Assembly: GCF_025200715.1 (NCBI RefSeq)
Contig: NZ_CP104143.1
Location: 1,860,001-1,924,000 of the forward strand
From: Rhizobium sullae
GTDB taxonomy: Bacteria > Pseudomonadota > Alphaproteobacteria > Rhizobiales > Rhizobiaceae
Direction: 5' to 3'
Length of the DNA: 64,000 bases
Every line of letters starts with the position of its first letter. The first letter of the stretch is position 1. The position numbers and the translations under genes are program-made. The notes under the pieces were generated by a model, which saw nothing but the letters and a program-made list of their open reading frames with translations, did not search any database and was not told the origin of the DNA. This document shows, one piece after another, positions 10,134-19,981 of the stretch.

Positions 10134-11957
10134 TTACCGCGCCGGCGCCGCGTCGCAGACACGCAGCTGAATGCGCCGCGCGCCCTGATAGTGATCGGCG
10201 CCGAGCATACCCGCGACATGCAGGTTCGCGCCGCGGGAATTGAGCAGAAGATTTCCGAGCGAGGTGTCTGCGGCCCGGAAGGCGATGCCGTCGAGGCGGG
10301 AGCCGTCCATCGCCTCCAACGTCACTTTCACATGTTTCTCGCCGACCATCCGCGCGTCGCGCAGCCTGTGGGCCGGCACGGCGAAGATCGGCTGCGAATG
10401 CCCCGACCCATAGGGTCCGGCCGTTTCCAGACGGTCGATCAGTTCGATTGTGGCGCCGCTGGCGCCGATCGCCCCGTCGATCTTCAATGTCTCGCCTGCG
10501 ACCAGCGCCGCCACGGTTTTCTCGGCCCGTTCGGTGAAGAAGCTGCGCAGCGCTCCAAGCTTTTCGCGCTCGACTGTCAGCCCCGCGGCCATTGCATGCC
10601 CGCCGCCCTTGAGAAGCAGCCCCTCGTCGACCGCCGCACGCACCATCCTGCCCATGTCGAAGCCGTTGATCGAGCGGCCGGACCCCGTTCCGCGGCCCGA
10701 CGGGTCGAAGGCGATGGCGAATGCCGGACGCTTGAATTTCTCCTTCAGCCGCGCCGCCAGCAGCCCGACGATGCCCGGATGCCACTTTTCCCGCGCGGTG
10801 ACGATCACCGAAGCGCCCTCACCGTCGCCATATTCGGCAAGCGCCTCCGCCTCGGCCTCCTGCAGCATGGCCGCTTCCATCGCCTGGCGTTCACGGTTGA
10901 GTTCGTCCAGCCGCAGCGCGATCATCTCCGCCTCGCCGGCATCGTCCAGCGTCAGCAGCCGGCTCCCGAGTGCCGCATCGCCGATGCGGCCGCCGGCGTT
11001 GATGCGCGGGCCGATGAGGAAGCCGAAATGATAGGGCGTCACTGGCCCGGAAAGGCCCGCCTTGCGAAAGAGCGCCGCAAGCCCGGCATTGCTTTGGTGG
11101 CGCGCGGCAACCAGACCCTTGACGACATAAGCCCGGTTCAGCCCCTTGAGCGGTACGACATCGCACACCGTCGCCAGCGCCACGATGTCCAGCCACTGCA
11201 GCAGGTCGATCGCGAGGATCCGCTTGTCGCCCGCCTCGCGCAGCAACCTCAGCGTCGCGACCAGTACGAGGAAGACGACGCCCGCGGCGCAGAGATGCCC
11301 CTGCCCCGAAAGGTCGTCCTCGCGGTTCGGGTTCACCAGCGCGTGGCAGTGCGGCAGATCGTGTGTCACCTGGTGGTGATCGATGACGACGACGTCGATG
11401 TTCCGCTTTTCGGCAGCCCCCAGGGCCTCATGGCTCGTGGAGCCGCAATCGACGGTCACGATCAGTTGCGCGCCGTTATCGATCAGCTGGTTGATCGCCG
11501 CCGGGTTGGGTCCGTAGCCTTCGAAGATGCGATCGGGAATGTAGATATTGGCCCTCACGCCGAAATGCTTGAGGAAGCGGTACACCAGCGCCGAGGAGGC
11601 CGCGCCATCGACGTCGTAATCGCCAAAGATCGCAACGTTCTCGCCACGCCGGATCGCCTCGACCAGACGTTTGGCCGCCTTCTCGCAGTCCGTCAGCATA
11701 TAAGGATCGGGCATCAGGCTGCGGATCGTCGGATCGAGGAATTCGACGGCCTCGTCGACCCCGACACCCCGCCCGGCAAGCACGCGCGCAATAAGATCCG
11801 GCAGGCCGTGCGTCTGAGACATGGCGAGCGCGCGGTTCTGGCCGGCCTGGTCCAGGCGCGATACCCAGCGGTTATCGAGGACGGATTTCTCCACGCCCAG
11901 GAACGCCCGCTGTACCGGATCGGCGGCTATATCCACAATGCCTCTCTGATCGCCCAT
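10134..11957 (-). CDS. recJ: Single-stranded-DNA-specific exonuclease RecJ
   Basis: A 607-aa DHH-family 5'-3' exonuclease used in RecF-pathway recombination and mismatch repair. It has NVAIFGDYDVDGAASSALVY (motif I), IVTVDCGST, the DHH signature VVIDHHQVTHDLPH near residue 190, GPRINAGGRIGDA, and the DHHA1 nucleic-acid segment GSGRSINGFDMGRMV with KGGGHAMAAGLTV. The length is slightly above the usual 570-600. The N-terminus before RAFLGVEKSV is not conserved-looking, so the true start could be a few codons inside ATG 11957. Confidence 0.96.
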   Translation of the reverse strand: MGDQRGIVDIAADPVQRAFLGVEKSVLDNRWVSRLDQAGQNRALAMSQTHGLPDLIARVLAGRGVGVDEAVEFLDPTIRSLMPDPYMLTDCEKAAKRLVEAIRRGENVAIFGDYDVDGAASSALVYRFLKHFGVRANIYIPDRIFEGYGPNPAAINQLIDNGAQLIVTVDCGSTSHEALGAAEKRNIDVVVIDHHQVTHDLPHCHALVNPNREDDLSGQGHLCAAGVVFLVLVATLRLLREAGDKRILAIDLLQWLDIVALATVCDVVPLKGLNRAYVVKGLVAARHQSNAGLAALFRKAGLSGPVTPYHFGFLIGPRINAGGRIGDAALGSRLLTLDDAGEAEMIALRLDELNRERQAMEAAMLQEAEAEALAEYGDGEGASVIVTAREKWHPGIVGLLAARLKEKFKRPAFAIAFDPSGRGTGSGRSINGFDMGRMVRAAVDEGLLLKGGGHAMAAGLTVEREKLGALRSFFTERAEKTVAALVAGETLKIDGAIGASGATIELIDRLETAGPYGSGHSQPIFAVPAHRLRDARMVGEKHVKVTLEAMDGSRLDGIAFRAADTSLGNLLLNSRGANLHVAGMLGADHYQGARRIQLRVCDAAPAR

Positions 11958-12111
11958 CGCTTGTCACCACCCCGAGACCGGAGCGCATCGGCAGATTTAT
12001 TTGGCTTTGGCGGAGCACACAACGATTTTGGGCGCAAAGGCTCATGTTAGCTGTGGACACGCACGAATGCCCGCCCGTTCGGTCACAGTCCTCTACGGAT
12101 GGCGAGATGTC

Positions 12112-13434
12112 TCAATCTTCCTTGGGACGCTCGATGCGGATCACCTGCGGTTCGCCGACGAGATAGCCCTCTCTCTTGATGGCGGCGACGGCCTTGCGCA
12201 CGGAATCCTCCATCGTCGCGTGGGTGACGAGGATGATCGTCTGGTGGTGCGAGGGCGCCAGATGCTGCTGCGACCGCTGCACGATCGATTCCAGCGAGAT
12301 GTGGTTTTCCGCCATGCGCGTCGCGACGCTTGCGAAGACGCCGGTGCGGTCGAGCACCGTCAGGCGGATGAAGTAGCCGCCCTCATGGCTCTGCATCCGG
12401 GCCTTGCGGTAGGGCTCAAGCGCCTTTGCCGGATGGCCGAGAACCGGCACGCGCTGAGCGCCCGGCTGGCTCTTTGCGATGTCGGCGATATCGCCAAGCA
12501 CCGAGGATGCCGTCGCATTGCCGCCGGCGCCGGGCCCGACCATCAAAAGCTCGCCGAGGATATCCGACTCGATCGCCACGGCGTTGGTGACGCCGTCCAC
12601 CTGAGCGATAACGGAATCGACGGGCACCATGGTTGGGTGCACGCGCTGTTCGATGCCGCTATCGGTGCGCTGCGCGACACCCAGCAGCTTGATGCGATAG
12701 CCGAGTTCGGCCGCAGCATGGATATCCTCGATAGAGATGTTCGTGATCCCCTCGAGATAGATGTCGTCAGCCGCGATCCGGTTGCCGAAGGCCAGCGTCG
12801 TCAGGATCGAGAGCTTGTGCGCCGTATCGTTGCCCTCGATGTCGAAGGCCGGATCGGCTTCGGCGTAGCCCAGGCGCTGGGCTTCCTTCAGGCAGTCGGC
12901 AAAGGAAAGGCCTTCCTTCTCCATCTTGGTGAGGATGTAGTTGCAGGTGCCGTTCATGATGCCGTAGATGCGCGAAATCGTGTTGCCAGTCAGCGATTCA
13001 CGAAGCGCCTTGATGACCGGAATCCCGCCGGCAACGGCCGCTTCGAAGTTCAGCAGGGCGCCCTTTTCCTCCGCGATCGTCGCCAGTTCCACACCATGGT
13101 AGGCAAGCAACGCCTTGTTGGCTGTCACCACATGGAGACCACGTTCGAGGGCCACGCGCACCGAGCTGTTGGCCGGGCCGTTGACGCCGCCGATGAGCTC
13201 GACGAAAACGTCGATATCGCCCTTTTCAGCCAAATCTTCCGGCTGGTCGAACCACTCGACGCCGGCGAGATGAAGGCCGCGGTCCTTGGTCTTGTCGCGA
13301 GCCGAAACGCCCGTAATCAGAATCGGCCGCCCGCACGTGGCAGCAAGCTCATTGCTGCGGCTCTGTATGATACGGACGAGCGAAGCACCAACGGTGCCAA
13401 GGCCCGCAATGCCGATTTTGAGGGCGTCTGTCAT
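12112..13434 (-). CDS. hom: Homoserine dehydrogenase
   Basis: A 440-aa enzyme that reduces aspartate semialdehyde to homoserine on the way to threonine and methionine. It has the NAD(P) motif IGIAGLGTVGASLVRI (residues 7-22), the catalytic region with VTANKALLAYHG and GIPVIKALRESL, and LKEAQRLGYAEADPAFDIEG, the family signature with substrate Asp/Glu. The C-terminal ACT domain (VLDRTGVFASVATRM onward, about 355-430) implies feedback control by threonine. It lies 66 bp downstream of the aminotransferase gene on the same strand, a pairing common in Rhizobiales. Confidence 0.96.
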   Translation of the reverse strand: MTDALKIGIAGLGTVGASLVRIIQSRSNELAATCGRPILITGVSARDKTKDRGLHLAGVEWFDQPEDLAEKGDIDVFVELIGGVNGPANSSVRVALERGLHVVTANKALLAYHGVELATIAEEKGALLNFEAAVAGGIPVIKALRESLTGNTISRIYGIMNGTCNYILTKMEKEGLSFADCLKEAQRLGYAEADPAFDIEGNDTAHKLSILTTLAFGNRIAADDIYLEGITNISIEDIHAAAELGYRIKLLGVAQRTDSGIEQRVHPTMVPVDSVIAQVDGVTNAVAIESDILGELLMVGPGAGGNATASSVLGDIADIAKSQPGAQRVPVLGHPAKALEPYRKARMQSHEGGYFIRLTVLDRTGVFASVATRMAENHISLESIVQRSQQHLAPSHHQTIILVTHATMEDSVRKAVAAIKREGYLVGEPQVIRIERPKED

Positions 13435-13459
13435 GGAACGATCCTGCGTGTTTATGAGA

Positions 13460-13483
13460 GGCAGCCGCCCGAAAGCGGCTGCC
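13460..13483 (-). other. Stem-loop between the aminotransferase gene and hom
   Basis: A perfect 9-bp stem (GGCAGCCGC and complement) with a 6-nt loop sits in the 66-bp gap. There is no T-run on either strand, so processing, mRNA stabilisation or partial termination is more likely than full termination. Confidence 0.5.
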
Positions 13484-13500
13484 GTTGGACTGTGATGATA

Positions 13501-14718
13501 TCAGCGATGCGCGTTGAGCGAGATGACGTTATGCATCGTCTCGTCGGCCGTCGACAGGAATTTCTTGATGTTGCGGGCTGCTTGGCGGATGCGATGCTCG
13601 TTCTCCACGAGCGCCAGACGCACGTAGTCATCGCCCTGCTCGCCGAAGCCAACGCCCGGTGCTACCGCAACATCCGCCTTCTCGACAAGCAGCTTGGAGA
13701 ATTCCAGCGAGCCGAGATGACGGAACTTCTCCGGGATCTTCGCCCAGGCGAACATCGTCGCTGCCGGCGGCGGCACGTCGAAACCGGCCTTGCCGAAGCT
13801 CTCCACCATCACGTCGCGGCGGCGCTTGTAGACGTTGCGCACTTCCGCGATGTCCGAGCCGTCGCCGTTCAGCGCATGCGTCGCCGCCACCTGGATGGGC
13901 GTGAAGGCGCCATAGTCGAGGTAGGACTTGACGCGCGTCAGGGCTGCGATCAGCCGCTCGTTGCCGACCGCAAAGCCCATGCGCCAACCGGGCATCGAGA
14001 AGGTCTTCGACATCGAGGTGAACTCGACGGTGACGTCCATCGCACCCGGAACCTGAAGCACCGACGGAGGCGGCTCGCCATTGAAATAGATTTCCGAATA
14101 GGCGAGGTCCGAGAGCACGATGATGTCATGCTTCTTCGCGAAAGCGACGACATCCTTGTAGAAGTCGAGCGTTGCGACGAAGGCCGTCGGATTGGACGGA
14201 TAGTTGAGAACCAGCGCCAAGGGCTTCGGGATCGAATGGCGCACGGCCCGCTCCAGCGGCTGGAAGAAGTTCTCGTCCGGCTCGACCGGGATCGAACGGA
14301 TCACGCCGCCCGCCATCAGGAAGCCGAAGGCATGGATCGGATAGGTCGGATTCGGGCAGAGAATGACGTCGCCCGGCGCGGTGATCGCCTGCGCCATGTT
14401 GGCAAAGCCTTCCTTCGAACCAAGGGTCGCAACGACCTGCGTATCCGGATTGAGCTTTACGCCGAAGCGGCGGGCGTAATAGGCGGCCTGCGCGCGGCGA
14501 AGGCCCGGAATGCCCTTGGAGGAGGAGTAACGGTGCGTGCGCGGATCCTGGACGACCTCGCACAGCTTGTCGACGATCGCCTTTGGAGTGGGGAGATCAG
14601 GGTTTCCCATGCCGAGATCGATGATGTCGGCGCCGCCCGCTCGCGCGCTCGCTTTCAAACGGTTGACCTGTTCGAAAACGTAAGGCGGCAAACGCCGGAC
14701 TTTGTGAAACTCTTCCAT
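13501..14718 (-). CDS. Class I PLP aminotransferase (LL-diaminopimelate/alanine aminotransferase type)
   Basis: A 405-aa fold-type I aminotransferase. It has DLGMGNPDLPTPKAIVDKL at the N-terminus, NYPSNPTAFVA, and the Schiff-base Lys in SMSKTFSMPGWRMGF (about residue 237), with PGVGFGEQGDDYVRLAL carrying the carboxylate-binding Arg. ATG 14718 is preferred because GGGGAAAGAG lies just before it; ATG 14730 is the alternative. Relatives are annotated as LL-diaminopimelate aminotransferase or as AlaC-type alanine aminotransferase, and sequence alone does not decide. Being just upstream of hom points to aspartate-family amino-acid metabolism. Confidence 0.88.
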   Translation of the reverse strand: MEEFHKVRRLPPYVFEQVNRLKASARAGGADIIDLGMGNPDLPTPKAIVDKLCEVVQDPRTHRYSSSKGIPGLRRAQAAYYARRFGVKLNPDTQVVATLGSKEGFANMAQAITAPGDVILCPNPTYPIHAFGFLMAGGVIRSIPVEPDENFFQPLERAVRHSIPKPLALVLNYPSNPTAFVATLDFYKDVVAFAKKHDIIVLSDLAYSEIYFNGEPPPSVLQVPGAMDVTVEFTSMSKTFSMPGWRMGFAVGNERLIAALTRVKSYLDYGAFTPIQVAATHALNGDGSDIAEVRNVYKRRRDVMVESFGKAGFDVPPPAATMFAWAKIPEKFRHLGSLEFSKLLVEKADVAVAPGVGFGEQGDDYVRLALVENEHRIRQAARNIKKFLSTADETMHNVISLNAHR

Positions 14719-14940
14719 CTCTTTCCCCATGGAAATGCGGCCACTGTGACCGCGCTCGAAGTTCGTTTGTTCACGGCTGCCTGCGACACGAACTTCAGAA
14801 TCGCGAGCGCCGTATTCATCAGACTTTCGTCCCGCGGCGAATCTTTGACGAAAGGCCGCGACAGACGCATATTATCGGGAAAATTGCATCTCCCGCCAGC
14901 TGCGGAAGGCTTTGCGTCCAAATCGCCTGAAAGGCAAGGC

Positions 14941-15357
14941 TTAATTGCCGATTGCAGAGAGCGCGTCTGTGCCGTGCTCGGCGGCAAGCTTGCGGTATTC
15001 AGCGACCCGCCGCTGATACTCGGCTTCCGAAATCGCGCCGGCGTCGCGCTGGACGCGGAGTGCCGAAAGCTTCTGCCCCAGGCTTGCGGCTTCCTCGTTA
15101 CTCATCTGGACGTTTGCCGCCGTCAGCGGCGCGCCGAAGCTCGGATAGCCGTCCGGATAATGAGCAAGGCCGCTTTGTGCCGGCTCCTCGCCCTTGGTCG
15201 GGGTCATGACGACTGCCGTCGGAGGCGCGCGCCGCGCCGCGGCGGCCGCCTTCTGCTCCGGCGTCAATGTGCATCCGGCAAGCGTCATCGCTGCGGCCGC
15301 GGCAACGAGGGCCATGCGGGTTGCGAGTACGATGCCAAAGATGCCGTTCGTCGTCAT
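14941..15357 (-). CDS. Small lipoprotein with C-terminal SHOCT-like domain
   Basis: A 138-aa predicted lipoprotein. The signal peptide has a hydrophobic core and lipobox LAGC with Cys at residue 29. An Ala/Pro-rich linker follows, then a helical end (SLGQKLSALRVQRDAGAISE...) that resembles SHOCT, a short C-terminal domain usually involved in oligomerisation. ATG 15357 is preceded by GGAAGG at good spacing. It is divergent from phaC. The function is unknown. Confidence 0.8.
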   Translation of the reverse strand: MTTNGIFGIVLATRMALVAAAAAMTLAGCTLTPEQKAAAAARRAPPTAVVMTPTKGEEPAQSGLAHYPDGYPSFGAPLTAANVQMSNEEAASLGQKLSALRVQRDAGAISEAEYQRRVAEYRKLAAEHGTDALSAIGN

Positions 15358-15512
15358 GCCAGACCTTCCAAAACGCTGAAGCCTCACCGACTGTTAAATT
15401 TGTCGCACCGACAAAGCAATAGCACGAGTGCCGTTGCGTTGAACTTGTTTTATCGATCCGGCACGATGTACAACTGAATTTGCACGAGGATTGCTGCCGC
15501 CGGAGGAGATAC

Positions 15513-17348
15513 GTGACCGACAGCAAGCAGAAAGATACCGGAAAGACGAAAACCCCGGGCTTCGAACCGAATCTTGATCCCTACCTGTTGAAGGATCCGG
15601 AGGCGATGGCGGTGAACATTGCCCGCGCGCTGGAAAACCTCGGCAAGGCGGCCTCCGCCTGGCTTGCGCCGCGTGAGAGCGGGGAAATCAACGACCGGCT
15701 CGCCGCGCCGATGACCGACATGGTCAAGACGCTCTCCAAGGTCACCGAATACTGGATGTCCGACCCGCGCCGGACGTTCGAGGCGCAAACCCAGCTGATG
15801 AGCAGCTATTTCGGCGTCTGGATGCGCTCGATGCAACGCTTGCAGGGCGAGGACCCGGAACCCGAGCCGGAGCGCAAGGACAAGCGCTTTTCCGATGCCG
15901 ACTGGCAGAAGAACCCCTTCTTCGATTTCCTGCGCCAGGTCTATTTCACCACCGCCGACTGGGCAGAGAAAATTGTCGCCCAGACCGAAGGGCTCGACGA
16001 GCACACGAAACACAAGGCGAGCTTCTACGTGAAGCAGATCACCGCCGCCCTTTCACCGGCTAACTTCGTCGTAACCAACCCGCAGCTCTACCGCGAAACA
16101 ATTGCGACGAGCGGCGAAAACCTGGTGCGCGGCATGAAGATGCTGGCCGAGGACATCGCGGCGGGCGGCGGAGACCTGAAAATGCGTCAGACCGACATGA
16201 CCAAATTCGCGGTCGGCCGGGACATGGCGCTGACCCCCGGCAAGGTGATCGCCCAGAACGACATCTGCCAGATCATCCAGTACGAAGCGTCCACGGATAC
16301 GGTGCTGAAGCGCCCCCTCCTCATCTGCCCGCCGTGGATCAACAAATTCTACATTCTCGATCTCAACCCGCAGAAATCCTTCATCAAATGGTGCGTCGAC
16401 CAGGGCCATACGGTCTTCGTCATCTCCTGGGTGAACCCCGATGCCCGCCATGCCGGGAAGGACTGGACGGCCTATGCCCGCGAGGGCATCGATTTCGCGC
16501 TGGAAACGATCGAGAAGGCGACGGACGAAAAGGACGTGAATAGCGTCGGCTACTGCGTCGGCGGCACGCTGCTTGCGGCAACATTGGCGCTGCACGCCAA
16601 GGAGAAAAACAAGCGCATCAAGACCGCGACGCTATTCACCACACAGGTCGATTTCGCCCATGCGGGAGACCTCAAGGTCTTCGTCGACGAGGAACAGCTG
16701 GAAGCGCTCGAGGCGCATATGCAGGCAACCGGCTATCTCGACGGCTCGAAGATGGCGACGGCTTTCAACATGCTGCGCGCCTCCGAACTGATCTGGCCCT
16801 ATTTCGTCAACAACTATCTGAAGGGCGAAATGCCGATGCCCTTCGACCTGCTTTTCTGGAATGCCGATTCCACCCGCATGGCGGCCGCCAACCACGCCTT
16901 CTACCTGCGTAACTGCTATCTCAGGAACGCGCTCACCGCTGGCGAGATGATGCTCGACGGCAAGACCGTGTCGCTGAAGGACGTGAAGATCCCGGTCTAC
17001 AATCTCGCGACCCGCGAAGACCATATCGCTCCTGCGAATTCCGTCTTCCTCGGCAGCCGGTTCTTCGGCGGAAAAGTCGATTTCGTGCTGGCTGGCTCCG
17101 GCCACATCGCCGGCGTCGTCAACCCGCCCGACAAGAAGAAGTACCAGTTCTGGACCGGCGGCCCGACCAGGGGCGATTACGACACCTGGCTTGCCAAGGC
17201 CGAGGAAAATCCGGGCTCTTGGTGGCCGCACTGGCAGGCCTGGATCGAAGCCAAGGATGCCAAACGCGTGCCCGCGCGCAAACCCGGCGGCACGGCGCTC
17301 AACGCCATCGAGGAAGCACCGGGCAGCTATGTCATGGCGCGGGCCTGA
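15513..17348 (+). CDS. phaC: Class I poly(3-hydroxyalkanoate) synthase
   Basis: A 611-aa polymerase that links 3-hydroxyacyl-CoA into PHB storage granules. The N-terminal PhaC_N region precedes an alpha/beta-hydrolase core. The lipase-like box is GYCVGG with catalytic Cys near residue 347; the catalytic Asp is in TREDHIAP (near 501) and the His in [12 protein letters not shown] (near 530). The length is typical of class I. The start is GTG 15513, with GGAGGAG a few bases upstream; the frame continues upstream without a better start. It stands alone here, with no phaA, phaB or phasin gene beside it. Confidence 0.96.
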   Translation: MTDSKQKDTGKTKTPGFEPNLDPYLLKDPEAMAVNIARALENLGKAASAWLAPRESGEINDRLAAPMTDMVKTLSKVTEYWMSDPRRTFEAQTQLMSSYFGVWMRSMQRLQGEDPEPEPERKDKRFSDADWQKNPFFDFLRQVYFTTADWAEKIVAQTEGLDEHTKHKASFYVKQITAALSPANFVVTNPQLYRETIATSGENLVRGMKMLAEDIAAGGGDLKMRQTDMTKFAVGRDMALTPGKVIAQNDICQIIQYEASTDTVLKRPLLICPPWINKFYILDLNPQKSFIKWCVDQGHTVFVISWVNPDARHAGKDWTAYAREGIDFALETIEKATDEKDVNSVGYCVGGTLLAATLALHAKEKNKRIKTATLFTTQVDFAHAGDLKVFVDEEQLEALEAHMQATGYLDGSKMATAFNMLRASELIWPYFVNNYLKGEMPMPFDLLFWNADSTRMAAANHAFYLRNCYLRNALTAGEMMLDGKTVSLKDVKIPVYNLATREDHIAPANSVFLGSRFFGGKVDFVLAGSGHIAGVVNPPDKKKYQFWTGGPTRGDYDTWLAKAEENPGSWWPHWQAWIEAKDAKRVPARKPGGTALNAIEEAPGSYVMARA

Positions 17349-17378
17349 ACCCGATATCGCGCGCGGCCCGGTAAAATA

Positions 17379-18401
17379 TCACTTAAAGAACATCAGGCTT
17401 GCCGGCGTCGGCGGCAGCGGCTTGCTCGCGGCGGTGCTGAAACCGGCAAGCCTTGCCATATCGGCAAGCTCCCGCTCCGTATAGGCGTCGCCCGTTGGCG
17501 TCGTGGCCAGCATCACCCAGGCAAAAGCGGCGGGGAATTCGGGAGACACCCGGTCCTCGTTCGGGACGAACTCGACGACAGCAACCCGGCCCTCCGGCAC
17601 CAGGCTCGCCCGTGCCTTCTTCAAAAGCGTGACGCAGCCGTTCTTGTCGAAGTGATGAAGAAAGTTCGGCAGCAGCACCAGGTCGTAACCCGTGCCCCAG
17701 TCCACATCGAAAGCGCTGCCCGGCAAGAAACTGAAACGGTCAGCCACATCTGCATTCCTTGCATTCTCCTCGGTCACGGCAAGGACCGGTTTCCAATCCA
17801 GAGCGACGATCCTGGCCGATGACGCCACCTTCGCGATCTCGATCCCGAAGCGCCCAGGGCCTGCGGCAACGTCCAGCACCTTGGCCGGCGGCTTCGGCCA
17901 TCCGGCGACTTCCGATGCCAATCCTTGAGCGCTGGCGCCGGTGAACATACCCATGGCCCGCGCAAATCTCACCCAAACGGGATTGTCCGGCGCCACGTTC
18001 GCCAGACCGACCGCACCTCCGTTGCGCACGCAAGCAGCCGGGTCGTCCAGGAACAGAGTCAGCATCTCCGGCGAGGCCAGAAACTCGATCGCAGTGCCCA
18101 TGAAAGCCGGCGAACGCCGATCAAGGAACACTTGGCTTGAGGGTGTCAGTGCATAGCTGTCGCCGCTCTTCATCAGGAAACCGGCAATAACCAGAAAGTC
18201 GCAGAGAATGCGCAATCCGCGTTCGGCACTCCCTGCTTCAGCGGCGAGCGATCCGGCCGTGCGGGCTTCGCTGCCGATCATCGTGAACAGATCGAGTTCT
18301 ATTGCCGCTTTGATCGCAGCCGTCTTTTGGAATGCGAACATGGCATCAACCAGCAACGCCGGAGAGACTTCGCTCTTGGCCATATCATCTAATGAAGACA
18401 T
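17379..18401 (-). CDS. O-methyltransferase (COMT-like) with winged-helix N-terminus
   Basis: A 340-aa SAM-dependent methyltransferase. Residues 15-95 form the winged-helix dimerisation domain seen in small-molecule O-methyltransferases (AFQKTAAIKAAIELDLFTMI). The SAM motif I is VLDVAAGPGRFGIEI (near 170), followed by LDWKPVL and the substrate region LLPNFLHHFDKNGC. The general-base His may be in LHHF. ATG 18401 sits after a run of G that serves as ribosome site. It is convergent with phaC. The substrate is unknown; the fold is common in secondary metabolism. Confidence 0.85.
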   Translation of the reverse strand: MSSLDDMAKSEVSPALLVDAMFAFQKTAAIKAAIELDLFTMIGSEARTAGSLAAEAGSAERGLRILCDFLVIAGFLMKSGDSYALTPSSQVFLDRRSPAFMGTAIEFLASPEMLTLFLDDPAACVRNGGAVGLANVAPDNPVWVRFARAMGMFTGASAQGLASEVAGWPKPPAKVLDVAAGPGRFGIEIAKVASSARIVALDWKPVLAVTEENARNADVADRFSFLPGSAFDVDWGTGYDLVLLPNFLHHFDKNGCVTLLKKARASLVPEGRVAVVEFVPNEDRVSPEFPAAFAWVMLATTPTGDAYTERELADMARLAGFSTAASKPLPPTPASLMFFK

Positions 18402-18701
18402 TGGTTCCCCCCAAATTGAGCCATCAGTCACGGCCGAACCATAGCAGAAGATGGAACGAATTACACGTATTGCTAATATTCGAAATCGAAGGCACCTAGC
18501 CGACAGCGAGTGATCGCCCGTGCCATTTCGGCGAGCGCCGATCATCCCGTAAAGGAATTAGTTACCATAGTGCGTCATGCTTCCGGACAGTCGGCAAGTC
18601 GCAGCGAGCCTCAATTTGGCCCTCTTGCTTCATTACCGGCTCCGGCAAGGGGCGTTCCGCGTAAGCCGCCGGTAATGTGACGCGTTGGGAAACCGAGTAG
18701 T
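18402..18701. other. Divergent intergenic region
   Basis: These 300 bp separate the leftward O-methyltransferase gene from the rightward transpeptidase-like gene. The centre (18440-18490) is relatively AT-rich and could hold promoters. I see no small gene or hairpin of note. Confidence 0.35.
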
Positions 18702-19949
18702 ATGGCGTTTGCTGTTGAGGCGCGTGAAAGCGTCAACCCTTTCGGCTGGGCTTTTTTTCGCTCGGCCAGACCCTTCCGGCTCATCTCCGGAGCCGCCGCA
18801 ATTGGTATCGCAGTCGCTGCGTCGGCCTGGATCATCGCGTCGATCGCGGCAATGCACACCTCCGCCACGCCGCAGCCACCGGCCGCCGCCATGATCGCCG
18901 ATGTCGCAATCGCTCAAAAGCCAGTTTCGCCTGCAGCCACTCGCTCGCATCCCCTGATCCGTGTCAGCAAGTTCTCGCGCCTGCCCGGCCAGACGACGGT
19001 TTCGGACCGCATGGTCGCCGAGGCTACGCCGAAATCCCCCAAGGCTATGGTCACTCTCATGCAGCGCCGCGGCCTGTCGCTGCTCGCAAAGCGCAACAAC
19101 GGCGCCGAGATGGCTTCCGCCCTGAAACAGCAGGCGCTGGTGCTTGCAAGCGCCGCACCCGTTCCGGCGGTCACAGCACCTGCTGCCCTTCCGGCACCCG
19201 ACTATTCGATCCAGACCGCCTCCGCCAAGCCCGTTGAACCGGCGTCAAGTCTCGCGCTTGCGACAACGCTCCCTTCCGCCCAGCCGATACCCGCCGCCGC
19301 TCCCTTCGAAACCGCTTCCGCCAAAACGGCAACGCCTGACGAACCTTTCGGCCTCGTTCTGGCACCTGGCACGGAGATTCCGCTGCCGATGGCACGCCCC
19401 GGCAAGCCGAAGATCGACGCGCGCGACGCCGAACCGGCCCTTGCCTATGCGAAAACGGAGGATGACGACGAGGAGATGCCGGCATTCGCCAAGCCGGCGT
19501 TGATGCCGAGCGCCCGCAATGGCGTGGCGATCTACGATATCGAGGCCAGCGTCGTCTATCTGCCGAACGGCGAAAAGCTCGAAGCCCATTCCGGCCTCGG
19601 CGCCATGCGCGACAAGCCGCGCTATGCCGACAAGAAAATGCGCGGGCCAACACCACCGCACACCTATGACCTTGCCATGCGCGAAGCCCTGTTCCACGGC
19701 GTCGAGGCGATCCGCCTCCATCCCGTCGGCGGCCCGCAGAAGATCCACGGACGCGTCGGCCTGCTCGCCCACACCTATCTGCTCGGCAAGCGCGGCGATT
19801 CCAACGGCTGCATCTCGTTCAAGGACTACCGCCGCTTCCTCGCCGCCTTCAAGCGCGGCGAAGTCAAGCGCCTCGTCGTCGTACCGCGCCTGAAAAATCC
19901 GCCCTCTCCGCGCCCAAGCCTCGCGTCGCTGTTTTCGAAACAAAGCTGA
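18702..19949 (+). CDS. DUF2778 (L,D-transpeptidase-like/Tlde1 type) membrane-anchored protein
   Basis: A 415-aa protein with one N-terminal membrane segment (about residues 27-52), a long Ala/Pro-rich linker (about 60-270) and a C-terminal catalytic-looking domain (about 275-410). That domain has HTYDLAMREALFHGVEAIRL, GLLAHTYLLG (His near 356) and SNGCISFKDY (Cys near 369), the His...Cys arrangement of L,D-transpeptidases. DUF2778 includes Tlde1-type effectors delivered by type VI secretion that attack peptidoglycan tetrapeptides. No T6SS gene or immunity gene is adjacent, so a housekeeping cell-wall role is equally likely. Confidence 0.8.
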   Translation: MAFAVEARESVNPFGWAFFRSARPFRLISGAAAIGIAVAASAWIIASIAAMHTSATPQPPAAAMIADVAIAQKPVSPAATRSHPLIRVSKFSRLPGQTTVSDRMVAEATPKSPKAMVTLMQRRGLSLLAKRNNGAEMASALKQQALVLASAAPVPAVTAPAALPAPDYSIQTASAKPVEPASSLALATTLPSAQPIPAAAPFETASAKTATPDEPFGLVLAPGTEIPLPMARPGKPKIDARDAEPALAYAKTEDDDEEMPAFAKPALMPSARNGVAIYDIEASVVYLPNGEKLEAHSGLGAMRDKPRYADKKMRGPTPPHTYDLAMREALFHGVEAIRLHPVGGPQKIHGRVGLLAHTYLLGKRGDSNGCISFKDYRRFLAAFKRGEVKRLVVVPRLKNPPSPRPSLASLFSKQS

Positions 19950-19981
19950 GGCATATCGCTTCCTGAATTTGGAGCAATCAT

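Noticed and set aside
10191..12050. 619-codon plus-strand open frame
   Set aside because: It is antisense to recJ, which has the full DHH motif set. No ribosome site and no domain.
12001..15477. Very long open frame of 1158 codons on the plus strand
   Set aside because: It is antisense to hom, the aminotransferase gene and the lipoprotein gene, all with clear family motifs. Long antisense frames arise from GC-rich codon use; its sequence is Arg/His/Asp-rich without any domain.
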